This document shows positions 46,561-58,934 of a stretch of 64,000 nucleotides of DNA, one piece after another. Source of the stretch: Benincasa hispida (Eukaryota > Streptophyta > Magnoliopsida > Cucurbitales > Cucurbitaceae); NCBI RefSeq assembly GCF_009727055.1, contig NC_052354.1, forward strand, positions 1,136,086 through 1,200,085. The letters run 5' to 3'. The position numbers and the translations under genes were made by a program. Position 1 is the first letter of the stretch. Each line of letters begins with the position of its first letter. The notes under the pieces are model-generated. The model made no database searches. It saw nothing but the letters and a program-made list of their open reading frames with translations, and was not told the DNA's origin.

Positions 46561-46993
46561 ACCTTGTTTACTAAGTATTTCAAAGGGATGACTAGGTAAC
46601 TTGACCTTAATCCTGAACTTACTATGAATTCCCATTTATTCGAAATTTTCCTTAGATTTGCATAGATGAGGGTTAGCTCAACAGCGCCGGCTCAATAACC
46701 TCCCATTTCAAGGGTAAAATCGAATAGATAGCTGGGGACATAGGGTGCAAGATGGAATTCACTCCTACCCGTTAGGGATAGTAGAGAGGTTGTTCCCTTA
46801 AATGTTGATTCTGGATCTTGAACAAGGGGCCTCACCCTCTCACTGGCCCGAGAGGGACTCGATTTGTTGATTGGATCACAAAACAATTGTTCATTAGAGG
46901 ATCAGTGGAACTTAAGGAACAAGAGGTAATTTCAGGGGTAAAACAGAGATTCAACCCAACCGTTATTACGAACAACCTATGAAGGGTTAACTT
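46560..46993 (+). mobile_element. Family 1b LTR, left part (host of an LTR insertion)
   Basis: Matches 62725-63140 of the LTR at 62307: CAAAG.GATGAC.TAGGTAAC, then CTCACTGGC.CGAGAGGG and the core block at 46886. It starts mid-LTR. It is interrupted at 46993 by a solo LTR and continues at 49296. Confidence 0.88.
46989..46993 (+). repeat. Target-site duplication AACTT (left)
   Basis: AACTT before TGTTGG; the partner is at 49296-49300. The uninterrupted paralogue at about 63146-63155 reads GGTTAACTTACTAAT with one copy. Confidence 0.9.
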
Positions 46994-49295
46994 TGTTGGG
47001 ATTGGTGTCCTAATTCTCCCAGAGTCTCGTTGTTTTGTAAAGATACACATTGTTCAATAAATAAAATAAGTGTTATTTAATTCTGGCATTTACTCATATC
47101 CAATAAACAAAGCTTCTTGGTTATCTTATGTGAACTTAAGCATGTATATGTGATATACAAGTGGATCATGCCTTAAATGATAACCTAAATAGGTCTGTAG
47201 TATAAATATTAAGGTGGGATACCTGATCCTTGTGACACTATGGATACGGCCCGCTTTGTAGAAGTTTGCAAGTGTTTTAAACTACTATAAATGGTATATC
47301 CTGACCATTTATGTGGAGACGTGCGAGCGGGGGTGTCTATATAAAGAGTTTGTATAAGACCTGGACCACGAGATGACTAGACTCTATATATAACACCGTT
47401 GATACTAGAGACTTATATCTCACCTAAACGACTATAGTTGACACGACCTCAATCCTGAATGTTTTGGAAACTCTTACCTTTGAGGGCGGTCCTTTGATTA
47501 GTATAGGTGAGAGTAGCCAGATTGCCAACTCAACATGCCTACCTTTCTGGGGACTTGTCTGATTTGGGAGTTGGAAACTCAATCCACAAGATGAAATTCA
47601 CTACTTTCCCGAAGCAGGGATAAGTAGAGAAATTGCTCCCTTAAGAGCTCATTCCGGGGCTTGAACATAGTGGCAACAACTTCTCTTTGGAAGAGAAGAC
47701 TCAGTCATAGTAGGACTATGACTTATGTTCATTAGAGAGATCAAAGGTACTTAAGGAGACAGATGTAACTATAGGGGCATAACGGTTATTGGTCCAGCTG
47801 TACTTATGAGCGATTTTTGAAAGGTTATCGCACTACTGATTGGTTAAGATGGACACATAATATGTCTGTGGTAAGGAAAGTTCAATTGTCGGTCTTTAAT
47901 GAAGTGTTTGGTAGTTAACGGATGGTGGATCCTGTGATTTATTCACGTACCGTTGGAGCTTCGAGCTACAGGTCCATGAGGTCCCCTTGGTAGCTCAATG
48001 GATTTAGTTGAGGATCAGTTCTTGATGTTGATTTGAAATGTTCAAATTGACAAGAGGTATTTTGATTATATATGATATAATTGGTATGATGTATGAGATA
48101 CATCTAGTGCAGGATTGATGTAAATGAGATTTACATTAAGTACCATGGAATAGAAAAAAAACTATGGTTTATATGTTTCATAGGATGAAATATTAAAACT
48201 ATAGGTTATAAATATAATATGATAAGTTGGTTATCATTTATATTTATAATTATATTGATTATTAGATAATTAATTCTTTTTCTTTTAATAACCAAAGTAG
48301 TGGGTGGTTATTGGATTCATGGTAACCGTGAGTTTAAAAGGAAAATGATTTTCCTATTTTGAAAGAAACTGAAAAAATGATTGAAAAAGTTTTTGAAATT
48401 TTTCTCTCGGCACAAAAGATCTCACGATGGTCGTCAAGTAAATACAAATTTACTAAATGACGGCTGGGCGAGCTAAACGATTGTGCAGTGGCGAGCTAAA
48501 TGATCGTGCAGTATTTACTAAACGATCGCATAGTTTTGCTAGACGATCACTTGCGCTAAATAAACGATCGTGTAGTGTCTGTAGACGATAAACCAAGCTA
48601 AACGATCGCATAGTTTTTTCTAGACGATCGCTTAGCTTTATCNGTAGACGATAAACCAAGCTAAACGATCGCATAGTTTTTTCTAGACGATCGCTTAGCT
48701 TTATCTAAACGATTGGGCATCGACCTATATGATAGGTCTCTGCCATCTCCTACTTGCCCAGTCGTGTACACGATCGGTGTTTCCTCCATTCGTCTGGCTC
48801 ATACCAAGTCCGAATCGAGCCCACCCTCTAGATTCTCTCATACCAAGTCCGAATCGAGCCCACCTTCTAGATTCTCACACTGAGAATACCAAGGTAGCCT
48901 TGTTGGTGGTGTCAGATTCAACTGGACACCGTCGAGGTTTTTTGGAGGCCGTTCGTGGTGCTGCGAAGGAGTTCTCGCTGTTGCGGAAGAGTTTGTGGCC
49001 GAGAAGATCGTTGAGGACGAGTGCTAAGAGTTCGTGTTGTGTTGTGGTTGTGTAGATCGAGTATTCGAGGTTGCTGAGTGTTCGAGCGGTCGCGCAACGA
49101 AGCATGGAGACGAATCTTCAAATGTGTGTAGAGTTTGCTCTCCATTCATTTGAGTTTATTTATGCTGTAATTTCTCTATATGAATTGTATAATCATTTTT
49201 TTGAAGTTGACTGTAAATGTATTGTTCATTCATGATTGTGATTTGGAATAATCTCGTTCCGTTGCTCATGGAAATCGTGAATACGATTTCCTTCA
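46994..49295 (+). mobile_element. Solo LTR, family 2 (2302 bp), inside another LTR
   Basis: Starts TGTTGGGATTGGTGTCC and ends ACGATTTCCTTCA, flanked by the 5-bp duplication AACTT. It has the core block at 47725, a CGATCG-type array at 48430-48730 with a 63-bp tandem duplication, and the hairpin ATTCTCACACTGAGAAT at 48871-48887. It is the clearest full-length family 2 LTR in the window and defines that family's ends. Confidence 0.95.
48581..48705 (+). repeat. 63-bp perfect tandem duplication with an N at the junction
   Basis: GTAGACGATAAACCAAGC begins at 48581 and again at 48644, and the following bases are identical through GCTTAGCTTTATC. The single N at 48643 sits exactly at the junction. 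The true copy number may be wrong. Confidence 0.85.
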
Positions 49296-49885
49296 AACTT
49301 ATTAATAATGGTTATATCCAGTGGACATAATATATCTACAGTGAGGGGAGTACAACCATTAGTTAATGAATGGGGGTTAGTTCGGTCTAATGAGTTTAGC
49401 CGACTAATCTTGGAGTCGTTGGAGCCCATGATCTGTAGGTCCCTGAGGTCGCCTTACTAGCTCGGAAATGGATTAGCTCTAGCATAATGTGATAAATTAA
49501 TTTAAAACGTTCAAATTAGAACTAAACGAAATTGGAGAATTAATATTTAAATATGATTTAAATATATGAAGGTGGAATTGTATAAAATTAATTTAATATT
49601 TAATATTAAATTAATTACAATTATTTAAATTGTTTAAATAATTATTTATTAAGAAAATTAATTTATGAAATTAATTTTGTAAAATTAATAATATTTTCAA
49701 TTTTATAAAACAAGTTGATTTATGAAATCAATTTGAAAAGTTGAAAAAGAAGAAAAACACAAAAATGGAAAATTGGGATTTTCCATCATCATCTTCAAGT
49801 AGCGCACCCATAACCTACAATCTTTAAGCTTCAATTACTCTAAGCATGAGCTACATCTCATACAGCTATCTTCCTTGCATGATGT
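49296..49885 (+). mobile_element. Family 1b LTR, right part
   Basis: It resumes after the solo LTR and parallels 63150-63770 (TTATATC.GTGGACATAATAT, CTCGGAAATGGATTAGCTCTA, CCATCATCATCTTCAAG). It stops mid-LTR at about 49885 and joins a copia RT fragment. AACTT at 49296-49300 is the right target-site duplication. Confidence 0.88.
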
Positions 49886-49887
49886 TG

Positions 49888-49968
49888 AGGATCATACATT
49901 GATAAGATGTTGTTCAAATACTCGATGCAGGACACCAAGAGGGGCCTACTGACGTTCAGGCATGAAGT
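49888..49968 (+). pseudogene. Copia RT fragment (left of solo LTR), copy D
   Basis: YIDKMLFKYSMQDTKRGLLTFRHE, the RT stretch seen at 1953 and 15421 in copies A and E. It continues at 52055 after the solo LTR. GAAGT at 49964-49968 is the left target-site duplication, one base off its partner GGAGT at 52055-52059. Confidence 0.85.
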
Positions 49969-52054
49969 TGAAGGATCTCTTACCAAAGAGTTCCATGAGC
50001 ACGTTGGATCGCTTCAATTTCATAGTGACCGAAATATAACAATATACATTCAAACGTACAGTTATGCAAACAAATCGTAATTAATGACATGCTATGAACA
50101 AGATATAACAAGAGAATGAGTTGCTATACCAGTTGAAGACGGTCTTCAAACTTCGGAACTCAACGCAACGGAACCCTCCACCCGATCAACCAATGCCCAG
50201 CAGTAGCGTCGACTACAACATCATGCACAATTGCACGAAATTCCAAACATCGCGGGGACGACACCTCCAGAAAAAGCCCCAAGTATTCTCGGAGTGAGAA
50301 CCCAAAGCGTGGTCTTTAGTGAATTTAGTAAAGGAAGGAGGAAGCACGGATCGTGTAGGTAATAAGTAAGTGGGAGGGAAAAAGATGATATCGAATAGCA
50401 AAATGCTTATCGTTTAGGAGAAGCTACACGATCGTGTAGATTTTACTGAACGATCGTTTAGGAAATGGTATACGATCATTTAGCAAACTCGCACACTAAC
50501 CGATCGTTTAGGGAAGCTATCTGATCGTGTAGGAACTAACGTGCGATCGTTTAGGCACGAGGTGGACGATCAGTTAGGTGGAGAATGACTATCGTATAGG
50601 CTCTCGAAATTCTTAAACGGTCGTTTACGATTCACCAGCACGCTCTCTCTATCTCTTTTGGGACGATGATTTAAAATGAAAATTATTTTCATTTTAATTC
50701 ATCGGTTACAATAACCGATGTTGGCCCACTAACCCACGTCCAAATGTGATTTTTGGGTTAATTATCATATAATTAACAACTAAATATTAATAAATATAAT
50801 CATATTATATTTTTAACCTATAGTTTGATATCACATATCTACTATAGTATTTTCTCCTCTACTTGATATAAATCATCTTTATATCTAATTTCCTCCAAAA
50901 TAATGTATCTCATACATTTAGCCAATTATATCACATATAATTAATCAGTCAAATTATATCATATATAATCAAACTTCCTCTTGTCAATTTGAACATTTCA
51001 AATTAACTCAAACACTGGTTCTCGACTTTATCCAAGCTACCCAGGGGACCTAATGGACTTGTGGCTCGAAGCTCCAACGATCCGTGAATAGCTGACTAAA
51101 CTCTTTAACGACGAGATCCATCATCCGTTAACTGTCAGGCATTCCACTAAAGACCAACAACTGAACTCTTCTTACAACAGATATATTTTTGTGTCCATCG
51201 AATATAACCAATCATGAGTACGATGACCCTTCACAGATGCACGTAAGTACAGCTGGGCCAAATTATTGTTTTGCCTCTGTAGTTACATCTCACTCCTTAA
51301 GTACCACTGATTCCTCTAATGAATAATACAACATAGTCTAACTATGTGTGAACACCTCTTGGACCAAGAGAAGATATGTGACGCCACATCGTTCAAGCCT
51401 AGCAATCAGCCCTTAAGGGAGCTATCTATCTACTTACCCTGCCTCAGGGAAGGAGTGAATTCCATCTTGTGTAGTTGAGTTCCCAACTTCTAAATCAAAC
51501 GAATCCCCAAAATGGTAGGTTTGAATCAGTGACCTGGCCACTCGCACCCATACAAATCAAAGGACTGCACTCAATGGCAGGAGTTCCCAACTCACTAAGG
51601 ATTGAGGTCATGTTACCTATGGTTATCCTAGTTAAGTGAAGTCTTTGTCAGGAACAGTGTTATATAACGAAGGTCTTATACAAACTCTTTGTAATAGGAT
51701 GACCCCGCTCGCATGTCCCCAACACGAATGATCAAGATCAGATCATCTGTACAAGTCACAACACTTATGACCATTCCACAAAGCGGGCTGCATTCGTAGC
51801 GTTACCAGGATAAGGTTTCCCGCCTATATCCATATACTACAGACCATTTTGGTTATCACTCAAGACATGATCCACTTGTATGTCACATATAGATAACCAG
51901 GGATTTTATGTTTATTGGTTTGTGGTAAAACAAATAAAACAAGCAACCAAGCAAAAATACAAGATGTGAAGTAAATATCATATATCAACACAAGTGTTCG
52001 TACAAATTATTTACAAACTACAGAACACGAGACTTTAGGGCATCAACCCCAACA
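49969..52054 (-). mobile_element. Solo LTR, family 2, minus strand (2086 bp)
   Basis: On the minus strand it starts TGTTGGGGTTGATGCCC at 52054 and ends GATCCTTCA at 49969. It is flanked by GAAGT/GGAGT, a 5-bp duplication with one change. It has the hairpin (50285-50301), a CGATCG-type array (50400-50640) and the core block (51304-51327). It interrupts the RT of copia copy D between the equivalents of FRHG and VTLSK. Confidence 0.9.
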
Positions 52055-52225
52055 GGAGTCACTTTGTCTAAGGACATGTGTCCTAAGACTCCTCAAGAGG
52101 TTGAGAAGATGAGACGGATCCCATATGCGTCTACCATTGGCAGTTTGATATACGTGATGCTCTGTACTCGTCCAGACATCTATTACGTTGTGGGCATAGT
52201 CAATAGTATCAGCCTAACTGTAACG
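52055..52225 (+). pseudogene. Copia RT fragment (right of solo LTR), copy D
   Basis: TLSKDMCPKTPQEVEKMRRIPYASTIGSLIYVMLCTRPDIYYVVGIVN, the RT-RNase H connection of the copia group, intact in frame for about 50 codons. After AGTATCAGCCTAAC (equivalent of SRYQSN) the sequence switches to Athila-like LTR at about 52226. The RNase H end of the same element reappears at 58935. Confidence 0.85.
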
Positions 52226-54054
52226 CTGAATTTATGCTATGATATGCACGCTAGTTCAAGCCTATTGATATGCAATAATGACCTGACTTGACTCACTTCA
52301 TGCAATACTACTTCTAGATATGCATTATTCATTGATGTTCTTGTAGTATTTTGTACGTTGTCACAAGTTTCCTTACGTTGGAACCAAGTATAATTCCACC
52401 GCAAGTTTCTTGGTGTGATTCGAGGTCGAACACAGGGACTGTTTGAGGGTATTCCGTTATGTTTATGGTACATGCAACCAAGTTTTTCAATCTTTAAAAG
52501 TATAATTTGTGTACAAGTATATAAATTTGCGGTAAAGTAAAGGAAAACAATAAAGATGCGATAATAAAATAAAGTGCAGTAAACCTAAGCTAGATTGTAC
52601 AAGATACAAACTTCATGATACAAGATGCTGGGGTCTAGGCTGGCTGTGAAGGTTATGCAAAGAACGTGGAATGCGGCAGCGAGTCTTATGTACCACGCAG
52701 AAAGAAAAAGATAAATAATATAAACATCGCAAGTTCTTAATTATGTTGAAGCTATAAATATGGTTCCACTTTTCTCTTAGCTTACACCTTTCAGTGATCG
52801 GTCGCGTTCCCACATGTCTGTGGTGAAACAAAGATGAACATAATGAACGCAAGGTTGCTTCCATGTCTGGAAGTACTACTCACTTTAGATAACACATTCT
52901 TCTAACCTTCTCTCGATAGATCAGAATAACATCTTCACTTCTGCTCTCACAGGTGAAGATGCCGTCTAGCATGTTTTAGCTAAATGCATTTTATCTCTTT
53001 AACACAGATTAAGTACTCGTTTAATTCATACTAACTATCAGAGGATTAAAAAGACATCATGGAGAAAGTGATTAACGGGGGAACGTAAATAGACAGAGAA
53101 TGGAATATGAAAGCGATCGAGACATTTAATATTTCTATTGAGCGTTTGATACATGGTTTTGTGAATGAAGAGATAAAGAATATGAACTACAATGATGAAA
53201 AGGGACAGAACAGATACAAATAGCGCCAACGTCTCAGCACTGATTCAGATGGAGATCTGCTTGCCGGATTGGATTGGTTGGATGGTGGGATGAGCTTCCC
53301 TCTCAGGCTCGCTCAACCGGTAGCAGGGTTCTAAACACAGAGTTTCTCGGAAGGTATTTAGCAGAATAGATCTGAGACTCACCTCGGCCTTGTCTCTTCT
53401 TTTTCCCAGATTTCTTCAGTTAAGCACTCAGCTCAGCCTTTCTCTCAACACTTTAGTAGCAATTAGCCCCGTATCAAGTAGCATATTTTTCTGTGAATGC
53501 GATAGAGTATTTATAGATGAAGACCTTTGACCTCGACCTTGTGGTCCCCACTTTTTGTTATGAAAATTTCAAAGATGGAGGGATATTATTCCTTCTGTTA
53601 TGCAATCAGACCGTCGAATCTGCACAATGGTTAGTTGTACACGTGTCACAATCCTCCGCTTTTGCATTGCTCTGCTGCATCTTTTGATCGAGTGTTCGTA
53701 TGTGGTGTTGTTTTTATTACCGCATGCGGTTGAAAGTCAGCTCTGGATCGACTATCGCATTGCGCCGTCATTGCGTAATCGTTTTCTCAGTGTTGATTGA
53801 CAGGCGCAATGTGACAGAGATGTGTTGGTCAGTTTTCCTTGAGCCTTGAGCTCAAGCGGTGACTTGGTTGCCTGCAAAACAGAGTAGAATTCTCCTTTTC
53901 TTCCATATTAATGGTGTCAGTGGGTGGAATTGCGATAATTCATAATTGTTGTATTTCTAAGCTAATTTTCATACAATTGGCGCATATTTATCCTCTTTTA
54001 GCTGCAATATCTAGATAGGGCAATACAAATAACTTGTATTTCTACAAGTTATCA
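52226..54054 (-). mobile_element. Athila-like gypsy 3' LTR (minus strand)
   Basis: The LTR start on the minus strand is TGATAACTTGTAGAAAT at 54054, directly after the purine tract AAATTTGGGGGTG. A TATA box CTATAAATAC lies at 53516-53507 on the minus strand. The left half (52290-52625) has the ACCGCAAGTTTC and TCGAACACAGGGACTGTTTG sequence also seen at 18770-19132. The left end is placed at the copia junction and is not proven by a TSD. No coding sequence. Confidence 0.68.
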
Positions 54055-54067
54055 CACCCCCAAATTT
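54055..54067 (-). other. Polypurine tract of the Athila-like element
   Basis: Minus-strand AAATTTGGGGGTG immediately before the LTR start. It is preceded by TTGAGGACAAGCATAT, the context usual for Athila/Tat elements. Confidence 0.75.
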
Positions 54068-55805
54068 AAATATATGCTTGTCCTCAAGCATATCTTCTAC
54101 TAAGGCAAAAAAGCTCAATTCTTATCCTATATTTCTGTGTCAATTGATTGCTCCGAATGTTACATTTAAGCACATTACTTAACATCGCAATTTCTTCCTA
54201 TCCTTGCGAATTGTTAACAAGCCATACTTTATTCTTCTATATAACAAAATTATGCTCAAAGATGCTTTTCTAGTTTTTTTTTCAAAATAGAATGTTTATC
54301 TCTTCTTGTCAAAACAACTTGATAAATCTAAATACAGTGGTAAAAACTTTTGCGTCATTTACTAAAGACAGTTGGTCATGATTACACTCTTCGTTTTGGC
54401 CTATCCCCATGGGTGTCATGCGAACATCCAACTTCGGTTGTGTGCCAATTTCAACTTTAACTCATGATATTCAGAGGAGTTGTCTCTTGCATTCTTTTAT
54501 TATATAAATATATATATTATTTTTTTTCATTTTCATATTGCGTTGATCTTGGAAACCCACCTTCGTTTTGGCTTGCTCCTACGGGTGACATACGAACATC
54601 CAACTATGAACAGGCTCCTTTCACAACTAAACTCTTATCAGGTTGGGAACATTTTTAAAGATTTTCCCTTGCGCTGACCATGGAGTTTTGCCATAATTTT
54701 TTTTAGGCAGAAAATGAATTGTATTTTCTTAAATACTTGCATATTCTTGATCTTATCTGCTCAGACCCTTCTCACCCCCAAATTTAAAGATGAGCAGTTT
54801 CTTCATTGCGTGTTGAGTAGACTAGACAAACCTTTAGAAGAAAAAGTTCAAAAAGAAGGTTTGAGCAAGAGCTTTGAAAAATAAAAGGTAAACATACTGC
54901 TAAAATTAAGAAGTAACTAAGTGTTAGTCAGAATTTACTAAGTGTGGGAAATGTTTCTAAGTATAAACATATATTACATCATAGCGACACAATGAAGAAC
55001 ACAAAAGTAAAAGATTGAGAACATCGCAAATATTGACCAAAGGATGATAGAGAAAAAGGTACAAGCAAAAAGTGGAGTGAATATTTACTCATTGTATTAA
55101 ATATTAACAAAGTATACAAGTAATTACAAATGAACGCAATACAAATTTTTTTTTTTGTGTTGCCATACAAGTCAAAGAATTTGATTAAACTAATAAAAGA
55201 ATAAATGAATTTTTCTTTCCAATTTGATTCAAAAGAGGGAGCACGATTTAAAAATACGCACCATAACTTTCATTTTTAAACGCAGACACATATTTGTTGA
55301 GGCACGGGCAACACACATGTACTCCTGCAACACGCCCCTTAACTAGACACATTTCTGGAGGATACCTCAATGTAGTGCATTTAGCTAAGGATGGGCAAAG
55401 AGCACATAATGGCGCAACACACCCCTCAACGCAATGCATTTTGGTGTACTGGATGCACGTGTCTCTAGGCACCACCCACTACGCCCATCATCTCGTTACA
55501 TATCAGTTTATATTCTTTTGTTAATTCATCAAAAACGCAAGTCGGAAATACTTTGTAGTGATTCATCCATTCATTCACAAGAATTATACAATCGACACTA
55601 CTAAATTAAAGGAATGGATACATGCAAAATTAAACTGGAAGGGAATACAAAAAGCATTAAAAATTAATTCTAATAGCAGTAAAAACTGAATGTTAGAAAG
55701 CGGTAAAAGAAAGCTGTAAAGAAAGAAAAGTAAACATAGATAGGGATGTTGATTGAAAAAAAGTTTCTTAGAATTACCGCAATCGCTTCCCCTGTAACGG
55801 GTTTA
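54068..55805 (-). mobile_element. Athila-like 3' internal region (non-coding)
   Basis: Between the pol end and the purine tract; no gene. 55290-55470 has the G-rich GAGGATGGGC / CAACACACCCCTCAACGCAA repeat also found at 6500-6740. Unlike the 4-7 kb block there is no coiled-coil transposon ORF, so that ORF is deleted here. GGTGTCATGCGAACATCCAACT and GGTGACATACGAACATCCAACT-like words are repeated at about 54410 and 54580. Confidence 0.6.
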
Positions 55806-58800
55806 ATCCTGCTTGCCCAAGTCAATGTTGTCCATGCGCGTCGATTGAAAGTTGCCTCTATAGTAGGGCTTAATTCGTTGACCATTGACTTTAAATGCGC
55901 CGTTTCCCATCTAGAGTGTTAGTTCCGACTGCACCGTGAGGAAAGATGTCTTGATTCGAAATGGCCCCGACCAGCGAGACTTCAAATTTCCTGGGAACAT
56001 CGCAACGTGCATTAATATAGTAATACCTGCTGACCTTTGGTGAATGTCCGGTCGCTTATGCAGTCGTCATGCCATTTCTTGGTTTTCTCCTTATAAATCT
56101 TGGCATTCTCATAGGCGTCCTTCGCCATTCGACCAGCTGGTTCAATTGTAGCTTTCGAACTTTCCCCGCACTTTGCTAAATCAAACTTCAGCTTCTTGCA
56201 TGCCCACATTGTCTTATATTCCAACTCGAGCGGCAAATGACAAGCTTTTCCAAAGATCAGGGCATACTGGACATGCCGATTGTGTTTTATAGGCAGTCCT
56301 GTATTGCCACAAAGCTTCATCAAGCTTGGGTGACCAATCCTTCCTGGAAGTATTGACTCTTCTCCAAGATAGTTTTGACTCTCTTGTTAGAAATCTCTGC
56401 CTGCCCATTAGTCTGTGGTGGTGATAAATAGTCGTAACTCGATGGCGACGGGAATTAGTCAAAAGTTGTCAATTATGCGGTTGATAAAGTGAGAGCCCTC
56501 ATCACCTTATTAAAGGGCCCGTGGCGTCCTGTATCGAGCAAAAATGTTCTTCTTCAGAAACTTTGCCATTATGGCCACATCATTCTTGGTACATGCAATG
56601 GCCTCAACCCATTTCAATACGTAATCAACCGCAACCAGAATATATTGATGACCTTGGGATGGTGGAAACATCAAATAATTCAACCTCTAAGATTGACATC
56701 AATGGAATTTCATTTCTTTTAGACATATTCCCCGTCCTCTGACACCTGCCGCATTGCACCACATGAGCATGGTCATCCTTAAACAGTGTTGGCCAGAAGT
56801 AACCGCACTGTAAGACCTTCGCTGCGGTCCTTTGCCCCCCAAAATGTCCTCCATACGGGGACTCATGACAGAGCTCTAAATGTGCTTGGCTTCATGCTTA
56901 GAAACGCATCGAAGTAATGTATGATCAGGTCCTCGTCGATATAAGAATGGATCATCCCATAAATAAAATTTGGCATCATGTCTTAGCTTCTTCTTCTGCT
57001 GGTATGTATAGTCATCTGGTATTTCATCGCAAACGATGAAGTTTACTATGTCCGCATACCAGGGAACATTAATGTCTACTGCCATCAGTAGCTCATTGGG
57101 GAATCTTTCCTCAATATCTTTTTCTATCCTTTGAACCTCGCAATTCTTAAATCTAGAAAAATGATCTGTGACTTGGTTCTCGGTGCCCTTCCGGTCTTTA
57201 ATCTTTAGGTCAAACTCTTGCAGGAGCAACACCCACCGTATAAGTCTTGGTTTTGTATCCTTCTTTGTCATCAAGTACTTAATCGCAGAGTGATCCGTAT
57301 ACACCACAATGGTTGTTCCGATTAAGTATTGTCGAAACTTTTCCAGTGTAAACGCCACCGCGAGCATTTCCTTCTCTATGATTGTATAATTCTCTTGTGC
57401 ATCATTCAAAGTTTTACTTGCATAATAAATAGGACTTAATACCTTATCCTTCCGCTGACTCAAAATTACGTCCACAGTATATCCGCTAGCATTGCACATC
57501 AACGCAAATGGTTGCGTTCAATCTAGCGCAACCAAAATAGGTGCAGAGACGAGCGCATCTTTCAATGTGTTAAATGCTTTGGTGCATGCGTTGTCAAAAT
57601 TATACTCGCGGTTAGCTTCGAGGAGTGCACTTAGGGGTCTTGCGATCTGAAAGAAGTTGCGAATGAATTTACTATAAAACCCAGCGTGTCCCAGAAAGCT
57701 CCTAAGTGTTTTTACGTTCACTGGTAAGGGTAACTTGGAAATTGTGTTGATCTTAGCCTGATCGACTTCCAAACCTGCCTTAGAGATTTTGTGACCCAGA
57801 ACTATTCCTTCTTCCATCATAAAGTGGCATTTTTTCCAGTTCAAAACAAGATTTGTTGCCACGCATCTCTTCAAGACCTTTTCAAGGTTTGAAAAACAGG
57901 AGTCATAATTACTGCCCAAGACTGAGAAATTATCCATGAATACCTCGAATGACTCCTCTAAGTAATCTGAGAATATTGCCATCATGCATCGTTGAAAAGT
58001 GGCTGGTGCATTATAGAGTCCAAATGGCATGCGTCGGAATGCGAACGTACCGAATGGGCACATGAAGGTTGTGTTGTCTTGGTCCTCCGGTGCAATTGCT
58101 ATTTGGTTATATCCTGAATAGCCATCAAGAAAGCAGAAGAATTCATTCCCCGCAAGTCTGTTTAACATCTGATCAATGAACGGGAGTGGAAAGTGGTCCT
58201 TTTTAGTGGCCAAATTCAGCTTGCGATAATCCATGCAAATCCTCATCCCCGTAGTCGTTTGTGTAGGAAGCAATTCATTTTTGTCATTAGTGATGACTAT
58301 CATCCCCCCTTTCTTCGGAACACATTGCACTAGGCTCACTCAACTGCTATCAGATATCGGGTAGATGACACCTGCGTCCAGCCACTTTACTATTTTTTTT
58401 TTTAGGACCTTCTTCATGGCAGGGTTCAAGCGACACTGCCTTTCTACTGATCCAGACTTTCCTTCTTCTAGACGAATCTTGTGCATGCAATATGAGGGAC
58501 TGATTCCTCGAATGTCTGCCAAGGTCCATCCAAAGGCTTTTACATTATTTCTTAGGATCCGTATGAGTGCATCTTCCTTCTCCTTACTCAGCGATGAAGA
58601 AATGATAATAGGTAACGTGTCGTTACTTCCTAAGTAAGCATACTTAAGGTGCACGTGCAATGACTTTAACTCTAACACAGGTGGTTCTTTCAAAGATGGC
58701 TTAATGCGTTGTGATGTACGTTCAGATAACTTGAGCAGCTCAAAATTTGATTCAACATGAATTGTGGTGCAGTCTTCCTCCAACATTGCGCCAATAACTC

Positions 58801-58925
58801 TAACACGCATTAAGTACATTGAATTTTACTTTCTGATCGTCGACCCTGATGGTCAACTCTCCTTTCTGCACATCGATCAGCGCTCGCCCTATGGCGAGAA
58901 ATGGACGACCCAAGATGATAGGAAT
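55806..58925 (-). pseudogene. Athila-like gypsy pol (protease end, RT, RNase H, integrase), broken
   Basis: Ty3/gypsy order on the minus strand. The protease end is [20 protein letters not shown] (58920-58850), then a frameshift near 58815. RT follows, with VPKKGG, MDYRKLNLATKKDHFPLPF, FDGY-type FLDGYSGYNQIA and MPFGLYNAPATFQRCM. The catalytic box is FMDN, with Asn for the second Asp (57929-57931). RNase H has [12 protein letters not shown] (57300). The H2C2 integrase finger starts near 56950, the core is degraded (56330-56870), and the integrase end is KTKKWHDD and SRWSGPF (56080-55930). Only two nonsense codons interrupt 58819-56876, both TGA where Trp is expected (58340 and 57518). Gag and the 5' LTR are absent on the right. 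The lineage call rests on the RT motifs. Confidence 0.9.
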
Positions 58926-58934
58926 TTCTTGATA

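Noticed and set aside
48430..48740. CGATCG array considered as a CRISPR-like array
   Set aside because: Units are irregular, spacers are not uniform or unique, and the context is a eukaryotic LTR.
52226..58925. Complete Athila-like element with two LTRs and target-site duplication
   Set aside because: No gag, no 5' LTR and no Athila primer site were found on the right side, and no matching duplication at the copia junctions.
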